Part shown: positions 24,960 through 34,222 of the stretch, in pieces
Position numbering within the stretch: position 1 is the first letter of the stretch
How the letters are laid out: every line of letters starts with the position of its first letter
Assembly: GCF_947493125.1 (NCBI RefSeq)
Contig: NZ_CANLQB010000001.1
Coordinates: 372,001-436,000, forward strand
Length of the DNA: 64,000 nt
Source of the DNA: an uncultured Roseobacter sp.
GTDB lineage: Bacteria; Pseudomonadota; Alphaproteobacteria; Rhodobacterales; Rhodobacteraceae
Direction: 5' to 3'
Position numbers and translations under genes: made by a program
Notes under the pieces: model-generated
What the model was told of the DNA's origin: nothing
Databases searched by the model: none
What the model saw: the letters and a program-made list of their open reading frames with translations, nothing else

Positions 24960-25970
24960 ATGGCGGATATCGAATTCTCCCATGGCATGGGGGCGTACGG
25001 GCGTGAGCCTGCGCCGGATCGGGCGGAGGACGCCGCACCTCACTCCTGGGTCATGATGACAAATGTCGCAGGCGCTGTGGTGTCTCTGGCGCTGATCGCG
25101 GGCATCGGTGTCTGGGGTTACAAGCTGATGGTGCGCGATGTCTCCGGCATCCCGGTGGTCCGCGCCGCCGAGGGCGAGATGCGGGTCCGGCCGGATGACC
25201 CCGGCGGGCAATTGGCGCGTCATCAGGGACTTGCTGTCAATGCGGTTGCTGCGGAAGGCTCTGCCGCAGGGCCGGTGGATCAGGTGACACTGGCGCCGCG
25301 CGACACCGAGTTGACTGAGGAAGACCAGCCCATCACGGCTGAGGTCGTCGAACCGGTGCGACAACCCGAACCCCTGGCCCCCGCCGCTGAGACACTGGCG
25401 CCAACGGAGACCATCGCCGGCGGTTCAAAGCGCATTCCGGCGCGGCAAGAGACGTCAGTGGCGGAAAACCTGCGAAGCGGCGCGATTGACGCTGTTGTGG
25501 CCGAACTCACAGCGGGCAGCACACCGATGGTTATATCGGACGCGGAGGAGACAGCGCTGTCCGCCGATCAAGACGTGGCGGCGACGGAGGCTCGCAGCCC
25601 TGCTGCGAGTTTCTCAGTCAAGCGCCCGCGGCTACGGCCCGGCGGCGGTGCCCGGTTGCAGCCCGCGGCCTTTGTCTCAAGCGCGCCTACGGCTGAAGTC
25701 GACGCGGCTGCCATTCCCTCCGGCACGCGTCTGGCACAGCTGGGCGCCTTCGACACGGCTGATGTCGCCCGCAGCGAGTGGGCCCGGTTGGAAAGCCGCT
25801 TTGGCGAGTATATGGCCGACAAATCCCGCGTGGTGCAGCGCGCGGACTCAGGCGGGCGTATTTTTTACCGCCTGCGGGCCATGGGGTTTATTGACCTTGC
25901 CGATGCAAGACGCTTCTGCTCGGCGTTCAAGGCAGAAGGCGTCGACTGTATCCCCGTGGCGGCAAAGTGA
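24960..25970 (+). CDS. SPOR-domain membrane protein
   Basis: 336 residues. It has a short cytosolic start, one membrane helix (about 38-58), a long Pro/Ala/Glu-rich periplasmic linker, and a C-terminal SPOR domain from about 257 (GTRLAQLGAFDTADVA to DCIPVAAK). SPOR domains bind denuded septal peptidoglycan, so a division-site role is likely. Start at 24960 is supported by GAGG. Its position between argS and nagZ is the usual alphaproteobacterial order. The end overlaps the nagZ GTG by four bases. Confidence 0.88.
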   Translation: MADIEFSHGMGAYGREPAPDRAEDAAPHSWVMMTNVAGAVVSLALIAGIGVWGYKLMVRDVSGIPVVRAAEGEMRVRPDDPGGQLARHQGLAVNAVAAEGSAAGPVDQVTLAPRDTELTEEDQPITAEVVEPVRQPEPLAPAAETLAPTETIAGGSKRIPARQETSVAENLRSGAIDAVVAELTAGSTPMVISDAEETALSADQDVAATEARSPAASFSVKRPRLRPGGGARLQPAAFVSSAPTAEVDAAAIPSGTRLAQLGAFDTADVARSEWARLESRFGEYMADKSRVVQRADSGGRIFYRLRAMGFIDLADARRFCSAFKAEGVDCIPVAAK

Positions 25971-26965
25971 GCCGGTTTGGCGCAACCATCCTCGATGCGG
26001 ATGGGCTGACGCTGGCCGCGGAAGAAGTTGCGTTTTTCAAGGATGCGAACCCCTTTGGCTTCATTCTCTTTGCCCGGAACATCGACACGCCTGATCAGGT
26101 GCGCCGCCTCTGTGATCAGATGCGGGACGCGGTCGAACGCGAGGCGCCGATCACCATCGACCAGGAGGGCGGGCGTGTACAGCGGCTGCGCGGTCCGACG
26201 TGGACGGAGTGGTCGCCGCCGCTCGACTTTGTGACTGCCGCAGGGGATCAGGCTGAGCAGGCGATGTATCTGCGCTACCGGCTCATTTCTGCGGAACTGC
26301 GCGATCTGGGGATCGACAGCAACTGCGCACCCATGGTGGATCTTGCGGGCCCTGCAACGCATGACTTCCTGCGCAACCGCTGCTACGGGGCGAGCCCGGA
26401 TGCCGTGGCGCGTCTTGGACGCGCCACGGCATCCGGGCTCCTCGCAGGAGGCGTACTGCCGGTGCTCAAACACATACCGGGGCATGGTCGCGCCACGCTC
26501 GACAGCCATTTCGGCCTGCCACGGATCGACGCAGATGCGGCCACCCTGATGGCCGAGGATTTCGCCCCCTTCAAGACGCTGGCCGACCTGCCCATGGGGA
26601 TGACGGCCCATCTCGTCTATGATGCCTTCGACACGCAGCCGGCAACGCTCTCACCGAAAATCATGAAGGTCATCCGCGACGACATCGGCTTCGACAACCT
26701 GATCATGACTGACGACGCCAGCATGAAGGCGCTGAGTGGCACCATCGAAGAGATCACCACCGGAGCGCTCGCCGCGGGTTGTGATGTGGTCCTGCACTGT
26801 AACGCGCCGCTGGATCAGCGCAAACGCGTGGCCGAGGCCGCTGGCGAGATGACTGACGCCGCACAGGCCCGCGCGGAGCGGGCGCTGAGCTTCCGCAAAC
26901 CGCCCGACGATATTGACATTGACGCCGCGCGCGCGCAGCTTGAGGCGCTGGTACGCGGGGCGTGA
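25967..26965 (+). CDS. nagZ: beta-N-acetylhexosaminidase
   Basis: 332 residues of glycoside hydrolase family 3. It releases GlcNAc from muropeptides in cytosolic cell-wall recycling. ITIDQEGGRVQRL, KHIPGHGRATLDSHFGLP (with the NagZ loop His/Asp pair) and the nucleophile segment LIMTDDASMKAL are present. GTG start overlaps the SPOR stop. A 23-base perfect inverted repeat lies inside the coding sequence at 26392-26440 without breaking the frame. Recycling partner anmK is at 42 kb. Confidence 0.93.
   Translation: MSRFGATILDADGLTLAAEEVAFFKDANPFGFILFARNIDTPDQVRRLCDQMRDAVEREAPITIDQEGGRVQRLRGPTWTEWSPPLDFVTAAGDQAEQAMYLRYRLISAELRDLGIDSNCAPMVDLAGPATHDFLRNRCYGASPDAVARLGRATASGLLAGGVLPVLKHIPGHGRATLDSHFGLPRIDADAATLMAEDFAPFKTLADLPMGMTAHLVYDAFDTQPATLSPKIMKVIRDDIGFDNLIMTDDASMKALSGTIEEITTGALAAGCDVVLHCNAPLDQRKRVAEAAGEMTDAAQARAERALSFRKPPDDIDIDAARAQLEALVRGA
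26392..26440. repeat. 23-bp perfect inverted repeat inside nagZ
   Basis: The left arm 26392-26414 (GAGCCCGGATGCCGTGGCGC and three more bases) is exactly complementary to 26418-26440 with only a TTG loop. The encoded SPDAVARLGRATASGL fits the surrounding protein. Confidence 0.9.
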
Positions 26966-26979
26966 GATTGTTGTGAGGC

Positions 26980-27771
26980 ATGGCTGAGACACCCTTTGAG
27001 GAAGACACGATATCAGTGACGGAGCGGCTGGCCGCCGAAGCGCTGATCATCGATGTCGATGGCTTCGAAGGCCCGCTCGATTTGCTGCTCACTCTCAGCC
27101 GAACGCAAAAGGTCGATCTGCGGAAGATCTCGGTGCTGGCGCTGGCGCGGCAATATCTCGCCTTTGTCGACCGCGCCAAGGCGCTGCGGCTGGAACTGGC
27201 CGCCGACTATCTGGTCATGGCGGCCTGGCTGGCCTTCCTGAAGTCCCGTCTGCTGCTGCCACCTGACCCGACCGAAGAAGGACCTTCGGGCGAGGAACTG
27301 GCCGCGCATCTCGCCTTCCAGCTCGAACGCCTGCAGGCGATGCGCGATGCCGCCGCGCGGCTCATGGGGCGTGACCGACTGGGCCGTGATTTCTTCGCGC
27401 GTGGCCAGACCCACGAGGTCACCCGCACGCGCAAGATCGAATACACCGCCACGCTGCTCGACCTCATGCAGGGCTATGCCCGCATTCGCACCCGCGACGA
27501 GTTCCGTCCCTTCGTCATGGACCGGGATTCGGTGTTCACCATGGAACAAGCACTCGACCGGATGCGCGGGCTGATCGGCTTTGCGGGGGATTGGACGGAT
27601 ATCTCCAGCTACCTGCCGGAAGGCTGGGAAATGGACCCGGTGCGGCGCCGCTCGGCCACCGCGGCGACCTTTGCGGCCTCGCTTGAGCTTGTTAAGGAGG
27701 GCCATCTGGAAATCCGGCAGTCCGAGACATTCGCGCCGATCCAGCTGCGGAAAAAGGACACGCCCTCGTGA
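26980..27771 (+). CDS. scpA: segregation and condensation protein A
   Basis: 263 residues; the kleisin subunit of the SMC-ScpAB condensin. FEGPLDLLLTLSRTQKVDLRKISV is the diagnostic N-terminal segment that contacts the SMC neck. A middle linker and a C-terminal winged-helix region (about 190-255) complete the kleisin layout. It follows nagZ by 14 bases and overlaps scpB by four. Confidence 0.92.
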   Translation: MAETPFEEDTISVTERLAAEALIIDVDGFEGPLDLLLTLSRTQKVDLRKISVLALARQYLAFVDRAKALRLELAADYLVMAAWLAFLKSRLLLPPDPTEEGPSGEELAAHLAFQLERLQAMRDAAARLMGRDRLGRDFFARGQTHEVTRTRKIEYTATLLDLMQGYARIRTRDEFRPFVMDRDSVFTMEQALDRMRGLIGFAGDWTDISSYLPEGWEMDPVRRRSATAATFAASLELVKEGHLEIRQSETFAPIQLRKKDTPS

Positions 27772-28427
27772 GTGACGATCAAGCGCCGGAACCCGAAGAG
27801 AGCCTCTTCGAGGCCCCCCCCATGGGCGAGCAGGAACGGATGGTCGAGGCGATCCTCTTTGCCACTGCCGAACCGATCTCGCTACGGGACCTGGCGGCGC
27901 GCATGCCCCACGGGTCCGACCCTGCCGAGGCGCTGGTGCATCTGCGCAAACGGTACGAGGGCCGGGGGGTAAACCTGTGCAAGATCGGGGATGCCTGGGC
28001 CATGCGGACAGCGACTGATCTGGGGTTCCTGATGCAGCGCGAAACGGTCGAGACCCGCAAGCTCAGCCGCGCCGCAATCGAAACGCTGGCGATCATCGCC
28101 TATCACCAGCCGGTCACGCGCGCCGAGATCGAGGAGATCCGCGGCGTATCGGTCAGCCGCGGCACCGTAGACCAGTTGCTAGAGATGGAATGGATCCGCT
28201 TTGGCCGTCGCAAGATGACGCCGGGACGGCCCGTGACCTTCGTGGTCACGCAAGGGTTCCTCGATCATTTCGGGTTGGAGAACGCGCGCGATCTGCCAGG
28301 CCTGAAAGAGCTGCGCGCAGCAGGCCTTCTTGAAAACCGCCCACCGCCCGGCGCGGGGCTGCCCGGTCCGGACGAGGAGCCGGAGGAAGAGAGCACCGAA
28401 GGACAAAGCGAGCTTTTCGAGGATTGA
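27768..28427 (+). CDS. scpB: segregation and condensation protein B
   Basis: 219 residues with a GTG start overlapping the scpA stop. Two winged-helix domains are visible: MVEAILFATAEPISLRDLA, and ETLAIIAYHQPVTRAEIEEIRGVSVSRGTVDQLLE, the latter being the signature of the family. It dimerises and binds ScpA in the condensin complex. The acidic C-terminal tail is typical. Confidence 0.92.
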   Translation: MSDDQAPEPEESLFEAPPMGEQERMVEAILFATAEPISLRDLAARMPHGSDPAEALVHLRKRYEGRGVNLCKIGDAWAMRTATDLGFLMQRETVETRKLSRAAIETLAIIAYHQPVTRAEIEEIRGVSVSRGTVDQLLEMEWIRFGRRKMTPGRPVTFVVTQGFLDHFGLENARDLPGLKELRAAGLLENRPPPGAGLPGPDEEPEEESTEGQSELFED

Positions 28428-28500
28428 GAGCATCTCGTCCTGAAAAATGCCGCATTCCGCGCTATATTGCTGATCAAGCAACGCGCAAGAAGGTAAAGCA

Positions 28501-28689
28501 ATGGACCGACTGATCAATATGATCCTGCGCCAGATCACTCGGCGGCTGGTCAACAAGGGCATAGATGCCGGTTTCAAGAAGGCGGCGTCGATGAACAAGA
28601 AGCGCGGCGAGACGTCCGAGCAATCGCTGCAGAGCAAGCAGCAGATCAAACAGGCCGCGAAAATGATGCGCCGGACGACCCGGATGTAG
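28501..28689 (+). CDS. conserved small basic protein after scpB
   Basis: 62 residues, strongly basic, with an amphipathic helical start (MDRLINMILRQITRRLVNKG) and a Lys/Gln-rich second half. It has a good ribosome site (AAGAAGG). In many alphaproteobacteria tatA follows scpB; this is not TatA because there is no hydrophobic helix. No function is known to me. Confidence 0.7.
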   Translation: MDRLINMILRQITRRLVNKGIDAGFKKAASMNKKRGETSEQSLQSKQQIKQAAKMMRRTTRM

Positions 28690-28695
28690 CCGGGA

Positions 28696-29772
28696 CTACA
28701 CCGCCCGGAAGTGTTTGGAGAGTTTCAGGCCTTGGCCCTGATAGTTCGAGGCGATGCCCGCGCCATAGAGCTGTGTCGGCACTTCGGCCATCCGCTCGTA
28801 GATCAGACGGCCCACAACCTGCCCATGCTCCAGCACGAAGGGCGCCTCGTGGCATCGCACCTCCAGCACCCCGCGTGACCCCGCACCGCCCGCCGCGTCA
28901 TGGCCGAACCCCGGGTCGAAGAAGCCTGCGTAATGCACGCGGAACTCGCCGACCATGGCGAGAAATGGTGCCATCTCGGCGGCATACTCCGGGGGGATTG
29001 TGACAGCCTCACGGCTCACGAGGATGTAGAACGCCCCCGGATCCAGGATGATCTGCCCGGTGTCGCTGTGCACCTCTTCCCAGTAGGCGCGCGGGTCATA
29101 GTGATTGATGAGGTCGAGATCGATCACGCCGGTGTGCGGTTTCGCGCGATAGCCGACCAGCGTTGTGTCCGGCAGGCGCAGATCCACCGAAAAGCCCAAG
29201 CCGTCGTCGATCACGGGTTCGCCATCGACCAGCGGCGTCTCAGCGTGCAGGTCGCGCAGGGCGTCATCATCCAGAACCGCCTCGCCGTCACCAAAGCGGA
29301 TCTGGTTGAGCCGCATTCCCGGGCGCACGAGCACGGAGAACGACCGCGGGCAGATCTCGGCATAGAGCGGCCCGCAATAGCCCGGTGCGATCCGGTCGAA
29401 CTCAGTGCCGCCATCGGTGATGGTGCGGGTCAGCAGATCCAACCGCCCGGTCGAGCTCTTGGCATTCGCGACCGCCTGCACGCTGTCGGGCAGGGCGAGC
29501 GACTCCATCAGAGGCACGACGTAAACACAGCCTTTCTCGAGCACCGCTCCATTGGAGAGGTCCACCCGGTGCATCTCGAATTCTTTCAGGCGATCAAGCA
29601 CACGCTCGCCCTGACCGGCGAGGAAAGACGCGCGCACCCGGTAAGCCGTTGTGCCCAAACGCAGATCGAGGCTGGCCGGTTGGATCTGAGCGGCGCTGAT
29701 CTCGCGCGTCGCGGCGATCTGGCTGTCCGCGATCATCTGGCTGATCATTTGATTGGGCAGCACGCCGGTCAT
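28696..29772 (-). CDS. dcd: 2'-deoxycytidine 5'-triphosphate deaminase (double-domain form)
   Basis: 358 residues, about twice the length of the E. coli enzyme. It converts dCTP to dUTP for thymidylate synthesis. Two dUTPase-like folds are apparent: the first contains IQPASLDLRLG and ANAKSSTGRLDLLTRTITDGG; the second contains EFRVHYAGFFDPGFGHDAAGGAGSR, with the substrate-binding motif near the C-terminus. The duplicated layout is usual for alphaproteobacteria. It is convergent with the small protein gene, only six bases away. Confidence 0.88.
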   Translation of the reverse strand: MTGVLPNQMISQMIADSQIAATREISAAQIQPASLDLRLGTTAYRVRASFLAGQGERVLDRLKEFEMHRVDLSNGAVLEKGCVYVVPLMESLALPDSVQAVANAKSSTGRLDLLTRTITDGGTEFDRIAPGYCGPLYAEICPRSFSVLVRPGMRLNQIRFGDGEAVLDDDALRDLHAETPLVDGEPVIDDGLGFSVDLRLPDTTLVGYRAKPHTGVIDLDLINHYDPRAYWEEVHSDTGQIILDPGAFYILVSREAVTIPPEYAAEMAPFLAMVGEFRVHYAGFFDPGFGHDAAGGAGSRGVLEVRCHEAPFVLEHGQVVGRLIYERMAEVPTQLYGAGIASNYQGQGLKLSKHFRAV

Positions 29773-29834
29773 CAGATGGCTCCTTCAAACACAAAGGCCC
29801 GCGCCGGGGGCACGGGCATGTGTCATATGTCGGA

Positions 29835-29911
29835 TGGTCGGGCTAGCAGGACTCGAACCTGCGACCTTCCGTCCCCCAGACGGACGCGCTACCAGGCTGC
29901 GCCATAGCCCG
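29835..29911 (-). tRNA. tRNA-Pro (anticodon GGG)
   Basis: A 77-base cloverleaf on the minus strand with CGGGCTA/TAGCCCG acceptor pairing, discriminator A and an encoded CCA. The anticodon loop is CTGGGGG, giving anticodon GGG. The T-arm GCAGG-TTCGAAT-CCTGC is complete. Confidence 0.95.
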
Positions 29912-29967
29912 ACATGAGGGGCTACATACCCGATCTGGAGGCCGAGGCAAGAGCGAATTGGCATCCG

Positions 29968-31341
29968 TCAGTCTTTGGAAGCGTCTTTGCTGGCGTTGGC
30001 CAGACTGGCCCGTAACCGGATCAATTGCGCCAGCAGAGGCTTGACTGCTTCGCGCTGATTCTCGTTCAGCGCCTTGGCCGACACGACGATGGACAGGGCC
30101 GCCGGCGCTGCGGGCATATCTTCCTCGACCGGCAGCGGGTCAATCTCGATCACCCTGGGCTTGGGATCTTCGGGAGACGCCACCGGTTCGAGAGCCGACA
30201 GATCCGCGGCGTCTTCAACCGTCCCGTCCTCCTGCGCCGCCTCCTCCGCCTCAGGGGCGTCGGTTGCCGCGGGTTCCGTGAATGGACGTCGGATGAAACT
30301 GGGCAGCGCGCTCTCCGCTGCAGGGACATCCTGTGCTTCATCGTCGTCCGAGGCCTCCATGGGCTCGGGCAATTGATCGCCGCTCTCGGCAGGCGACGGT
30401 TCGGGCTCCGGCGTTTCGTCTGTGCTCTCGGCCAGCGTCGGCTTAGGCTCCGGGCTTGGGTTTTCGATCTCCGATAGATCACCTGCGGGCTCTGGCTCCG
30501 CTGGGTCTTCCGCGGCATCTGGTGGTGCCAGATCTTCGGCGTCCGCCGTGGGGGCGTCTGCGGCGTCCAAGGCCGCGTCCTTTTCGAAGTCATCTGAGGG
30601 CGTCGACGGGGCGGCATCGGCAGGTGCTGCGGCGTCCGGCTCCGTTTCTGAGGGCTCCGAAGCCTCCGGCTCGGCGGCCCCGCTGCGCTCTGCCTCCACC
30701 GTTTCGGTGCCGACGTCCGGTTCCGCTGATTCATCATCCGTTGGGACATCAACGGGAGCAGATTGAGCGACCGGCTCCTCCGCCGTCACCTCGGGCGCGT
30801 CTGTCTCTTCCGATACGGCTGCGTCTGGTGTCGCGCTCTCCGGCATGTCGAGCGCCAACTGCGGTTCAGGTTCGTCGGAGATGGGCTCTCCGCTCTCGTC
30901 TTCAGGGGCGCTGTCATCTGGTGCCTCCGTCGGCTCTTCAGCGGGCGGCTCGGGAGCGGGGGCCTCCGGCGTCTGGTGGGCCGCAATGTCCTCCTCGGGC
31001 GGCACGGGCGCGGGCTTCTCCTCGGCCTCGGTCACATCGCTTTCAATCACTGCCATGGTGAGGTCGTCGAGTGGCTGCGACTGATCCGCCACATAGCTGA
31101 CACCGTGCTCGCGCAGAAGCTTTTGCACGCCTTTGATGGTCAGCCCGTCCTCGTGCAGTAACTTCTTGATTCCCCCCAACAAAAGCATGTCGGCGGGCCG
31201 ATAATACCGACGCCCGCCCGCCCGTTTGATCGGCTTCACCTGGCTGAACTTGCTTTCCCAGAAGCGCAGCACATGCGCCTGCACACCCAACCAGTCAGCG
31301 ACCTCGGAGATCGTGCGGAAAGCGTCTGGGGATTTTGCCAT
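29968..31341 (-). CDS. MerR-type regulator with a long acidic tail
   Basis: 457 residues. Residues 8-75 form a MerR-like winged helix: [25 protein letters not shown], then [33 protein letters not shown]. The rest, about 350 residues, is a low-complexity Glu/Pro/Ala/Asp region, probably disordered, ending in a short helical segment. It has no metal-binding cysteines. It lies four bases after ihfA, an arrangement typical of roseobacters. Target genes are unknown. Confidence 0.88.
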   Translation of the reverse strand: MAKSPDAFRTISEVADWLGVQAHVLRFWESKFSQVKPIKRAGGRRYYRPADMLLLGGIKKLLHEDGLTIKGVQKLLREHGVSYVADQSQPLDDLTMAVIESDVTEAEEKPAPVPPEEDIAAHQTPEAPAPEPPAEEPTEAPDDSAPEDESGEPISDEPEPQLALDMPESATPDAAVSEETDAPEVTAEEPVAQSAPVDVPTDDESAEPDVGTETVEAERSGAAEPEASEPSETEPDAAAPADAAPSTPSDDFEKDAALDAADAPTADAEDLAPPDAAEDPAEPEPAGDLSEIENPSPEPKPTLAESTDETPEPEPSPAESGDQLPEPMEASDDDEAQDVPAAESALPSFIRRPFTEPAATDAPEAEEAAQEDGTVEDAADLSALEPVASPEDPKPRVIEIDPLPVEEDMPAAPAALSIVVSAKALNENQREAVKPLLAQLIRLRASLANASKDASKD

Positions 31342-31345
31342 CAGA

Positions 31346-31648
31346 TCAGGACTTGTTCCCGTCGGCCACGCGGTCTTTCATGAGATGCGAGGGGCGGAAT
31401 GTCAGCACCCGGCGCGGGTTGATCGGCACCTCTTCCCCGGTCTTCGGATTGCGTCCGATGCGGGCCGATTTGTCCCGGACCGAGAATGTGCCAAATGATG
31501 AGATCTTGACCTGCTCGCCGCGCACCAGCGCGTCCGAGAGATGCTCCAGCACCGATTCAACAAGCTGCGCGCTCTCGTTGCGGGACAGACCCACCTCCCG
31601 AAACACCGCCTCGCTTAAGTCCATGCGCGTCAATGTCTTTTCGGCCAT
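31346..31648 (-). CDS. ihfA: integration host factor alpha subunit
   Basis: 100 residues of the HU/IHF fold. [26 protein letters not shown] is the dimerisation helix pair and [25 protein letters not shown] the strand region leading to the DNA-bending arm, with [11 protein letters not shown] at the arm's end. Start at 31648 follows AAGGGG; a GTG/ATG two codons upstream is possible. It is in the fabH-ihfA-merR direction. Confidence 0.92.
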   Translation of the reverse strand: MAEKTLTRMDLSEAVFREVGLSRNESAQLVESVLEHLSDALVRGEQVKISSFGTFSVRDKSARIGRNPKTGEEVPINPRRVLTFRPSHLMKDRVADGNKS

Positions 31649-31747
31649 CACCATCCCCCTTCAGATTTTTCTCAAGCATAGGGGACAGGGATTTTCAGAG
31701 TCAATATCAATGACTTGGCCGACAGCGTTTGAGCAGGAATTTCCGCG

Positions 31748-32719
31748 CTACCACCGCAGGACAACGGCGCCCCAGGCCAAACCACCGCCGATCGCTTCTG
31801 TCACGATCAGATCGCCGGGCTTGATCTGCCCCCGCGCGCGGCCCACGGAGAGCGCCAAAGGAATCGATGCCGCCGATGTATTGCCGTGGTCCTGCACCGT
31901 CACAATCACGTTCTCCATCGGCAGCCCGAGCTTCTTGGCAGTGCCTTGAATGATGCGGATGTTGGCCTGGTGCGGCACGATCCAGTCCACCTCCTCGGGC
32001 GCCACCCCCGCGCGCTCCATTGCCTTGGTCGCCGTGGAGGCGAGCTTTTCGACCGCGTGGCGGAAGACCTGGTTGCCCTGCATGCGCAGATACCCCGTGG
32101 TGCCGGTGGAGACCCCACCGTCCACATAGAGCAGGTCCTTGTGTCGTCCGTCGGAGTTCAGATCCGTCGACAGGATACCGCGGTCGTCGGGCGTACCAGC
32201 GCCTTCCTGCGCTTCGAGCACCAATGCGCCGGCACCGTCGCCAAACAGCACGCAGGTCGAGCGATCCGTCCAGTCCATGATGCGGCTGAAGGTCTCCGCG
32301 CCGATCACGAGCACGCGCCTGGCCTGACCTGAGACAATCAGCGCATTGGCGTTGCTCAACGCATAAATGAACCCCGCACAGACGGCTTGCACGTCAAAGG
32401 CAAAGCCACCTTCCATCCCCAGGTCTGCCTGCACCATGGTCGCGGCGGAGGGGAAGGTCAGATCGGCGGTCGAGGTGGCGAGCACGATGGCGTCTATGTC
32501 GGACGCGTCGAGCCCTGCGTCCTTCAATGCCGCGCGCGCTGCCGCCGTGGCCATGGCCGAGGTCGTCTCCCCTTCGGCTGCGAAATGGCGCCGCTCAATG
32601 CCGGAGCGCGCGCGAATCCACTCGTCATTTGTGTCGAGTGTCGCCTCGAATTCCGAATTCGGGACCACGCGTTCCGGCAGGTAATGGCCGACACCTTTGA
32701 CAACCGCGCGCAGGGTCAT
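31748..32719 (-). CDS. fabH: 3-oxoacyl-ACP synthase III
   Basis: 323 residues; starts fatty acid synthesis by condensing acetyl-CoA with malonyl-ACP. The catalytic triad is visible as Cys in VQAVCAGFIYAL, His in VPHQANIRII and Asn in GNTSAASIPLAL. The start overlaps the plsX stop by four bases. The order rpmF-plsX-fabH is conserved in many bacteria. Confidence 0.95.
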   Translation of the reverse strand: MTLRAVVKGVGHYLPERVVPNSEFEATLDTNDEWIRARSGIERRHFAAEGETTSAMATAAARAALKDAGLDASDIDAIVLATSTADLTFPSAATMVQADLGMEGGFAFDVQAVCAGFIYALSNANALIVSGQARRVLVIGAETFSRIMDWTDRSTCVLFGDGAGALVLEAQEGAGTPDDRGILSTDLNSDGRHKDLLYVDGGVSTGTTGYLRMQGNQVFRHAVEKLASTATKAMERAGVAPEEVDWIVPHQANIRIIQGTAKKLGLPMENVIVTVQDHGNTSAASIPLALSVGRARGQIKPGDLIVTEAIGGGLAWGAVVLRW

Positions 32720-33789
32720 GAGGCACTCTCCTCGGCGGGCAGGCCCGCGACACGCGCCGCGAGCTTGTCCGTGAATTTGATGTCGGCAAGCTGCGCTGCC
32801 AGTTTGATCGCCGCCGAGACCCCGGTGGCATCCGCGGACCCGTGTGATTTTACAACGGTGCCGTTCAGCCCGAGGAAGACGCCGCCGTTGACGCGTCGTG
32901 GGTCGATCTTCTTCTTCAGCCGCCGGAGCGACGTATAGGCGAGCACGGAGGCCAGACGGGAGAGGGGCGAGAACTTGAAGGCCTCGCGCAGCCGATCGCC
33001 GATCAGGCTGGCGGTGCCTTCGCCCGTCTTGATTGCGACGTTCCCGGTGAAGCCATCGGTCACGATGACATCGCAGATATCGCCCGAAATGTCGCCACCT
33101 TCGACGAAGCCCACAAACTCGAACCCGGCAAGATCGCGCTGATCGCGAATCAACTCGTAGGCTTCTTTCAGCTCAGTGCGGCCCTTGTGCTCCTCAGTGC
33201 CCACATTCAACAGCCCGACCCGTGGGCGCGGCAAGTCGAGACCATTGCGCGCATAAGACATGCCCATCAGTGCATAGCGCAGCAAGTCATCCGCATCGGC
33301 TTTCACGTCGGCTCCGACGTCGAGCATCACATTAAAGCCTTGCGGGTTCGACGACGGATAAAGCACGGCAATCGCGGGCCGGTTCACGCCCGGCAGCTTG
33401 CGCAGACGGATCATCGACAAGGCCATCAGCGCGCCGGTGTTGCCGCAGGACACCGCGACCGTGGCCGTGCCATCCCGCACCGCTTCGATCGCGGACCACA
33501 TGGAGGTTTCCTTGCCGTTGCGTACAATCTGGCTGGGCTTGTCATCCATGGTGACGACGCCTGTCGCATCGCGGATTTCCACACGGCCCGACAACGCCCG
33601 CTTGCGTGCGACAAGGCCGGACAGCTCAGCTTCCGGCCCATGTAGAATAAACTGGATTTCGGGGTTCTTCCGGGCAGACACGTCGCAGCCCGCAATCACG
33701 GCAGCGGGGCCTTCATCCCCACCCATCGCATCTACGGAAATGGTGATGCGTCGTGCCTTTGCGGATGCCTGATCGGTCTGCGCCGTCAT
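32716..33789 (-). CDS. plsX: phosphate acyltransferase
   Basis: 357 residues; makes acyl-phosphate from acyl-ACP for phospholipid synthesis. SVDAMGGDEGPAAVIAGC at the start, AVSCGNTGALMAL, NVGTEEHKG and ICDVIVTDGFTGNVAIKTGEG are family motifs. It is translated before fabH with a four-base overlap. Confidence 0.95.
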   Translation of the reverse strand: MTAQTDQASAKARRITISVDAMGGDEGPAAVIAGCDVSARKNPEIQFILHGPEAELSGLVARKRALSGRVEIRDATGVVTMDDKPSQIVRNGKETSMWSAIEAVRDGTATVAVSCGNTGALMALSMIRLRKLPGVNRPAIAVLYPSSNPQGFNVMLDVGADVKADADDLLRYALMGMSYARNGLDLPRPRVGLLNVGTEEHKGRTELKEAYELIRDQRDLAGFEFVGFVEGGDISGDICDVIVTDGFTGNVAIKTGEGTASLIGDRLREAFKFSPLSRLASVLAYTSLRRLKKKIDPRRVNGGVFLGLNGTVVKSHGSADATGVSAAIKLAAQLADIKFTDKLAARVAGLPAEESAS

Positions 33790-33837
33790 GGTGCGACTGC
33801 CCCCAAACCTTCTGCCCTTATTGTTTAGGGGACAGGT

Positions 33838-34044
33838 TTAGGCTGCGTCGTCTTCCAGATCAATCTCTTCTGTGAGCGCCACCACTTCCTTGTCGTCATA
33901 ATGGCCACAGGCGGCACAGACATGATGCGGGCGCTTCAGCTCGCCACAGTTGGTGCATTCGTTCGGGTTTGCGGCAACCAGAGAATCATGCGCGCGACGG
34001 TTGTTGCGGCGCGATTTGGAGACTTTGTTCTGTTGAACAGCCAT
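33838..34044 (-). CDS. rpmF: 50S ribosomal protein L32
   Basis: 68 residues. [20 protein letters not shown] is the conserved basic start. CTNCGELK and [10 protein letters not shown] give the two CxxC zinc pairs. The acidic tail after the zinc ribbon is usual in alphaproteobacteria. It leads the rpmF-plsX-fabH-ihfA-merR transcript. Confidence 0.95.
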   Translation of the reverse strand: MAVQQNKVSKSRRNNRRAHDSLVAANPNECTNCGELKRPHHVCAACGHYDDKEVVALTEEIDLEDDAA

Positions 34045-34222
34045 TGTCTTGGGCCTTTTGTCGTTCGGGGCCGGGCGCGCCGGAGTGCGCGGGGCCGGGT
34101 TTCTATTCCTGTCCCATCTGTCGGGTGTGACGTGCGTTTAGGCGCAAGCCCAGCACTTGTCCAACCCTATTTGGGTGAGCGGCGCAAAATACTGCGATTG
34201 CCGCGCGGTGCAAGCGGTTTTT

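Noticed and set aside
29968-31341. Coding frames antisense to the MerR-type gene's tail
   Set aside because: The Ser/Gly- and Arg-rich frames mirror the low-complexity Glu/Pro/Ala coding sequence; the tail is continuous with a genuine MerR domain.
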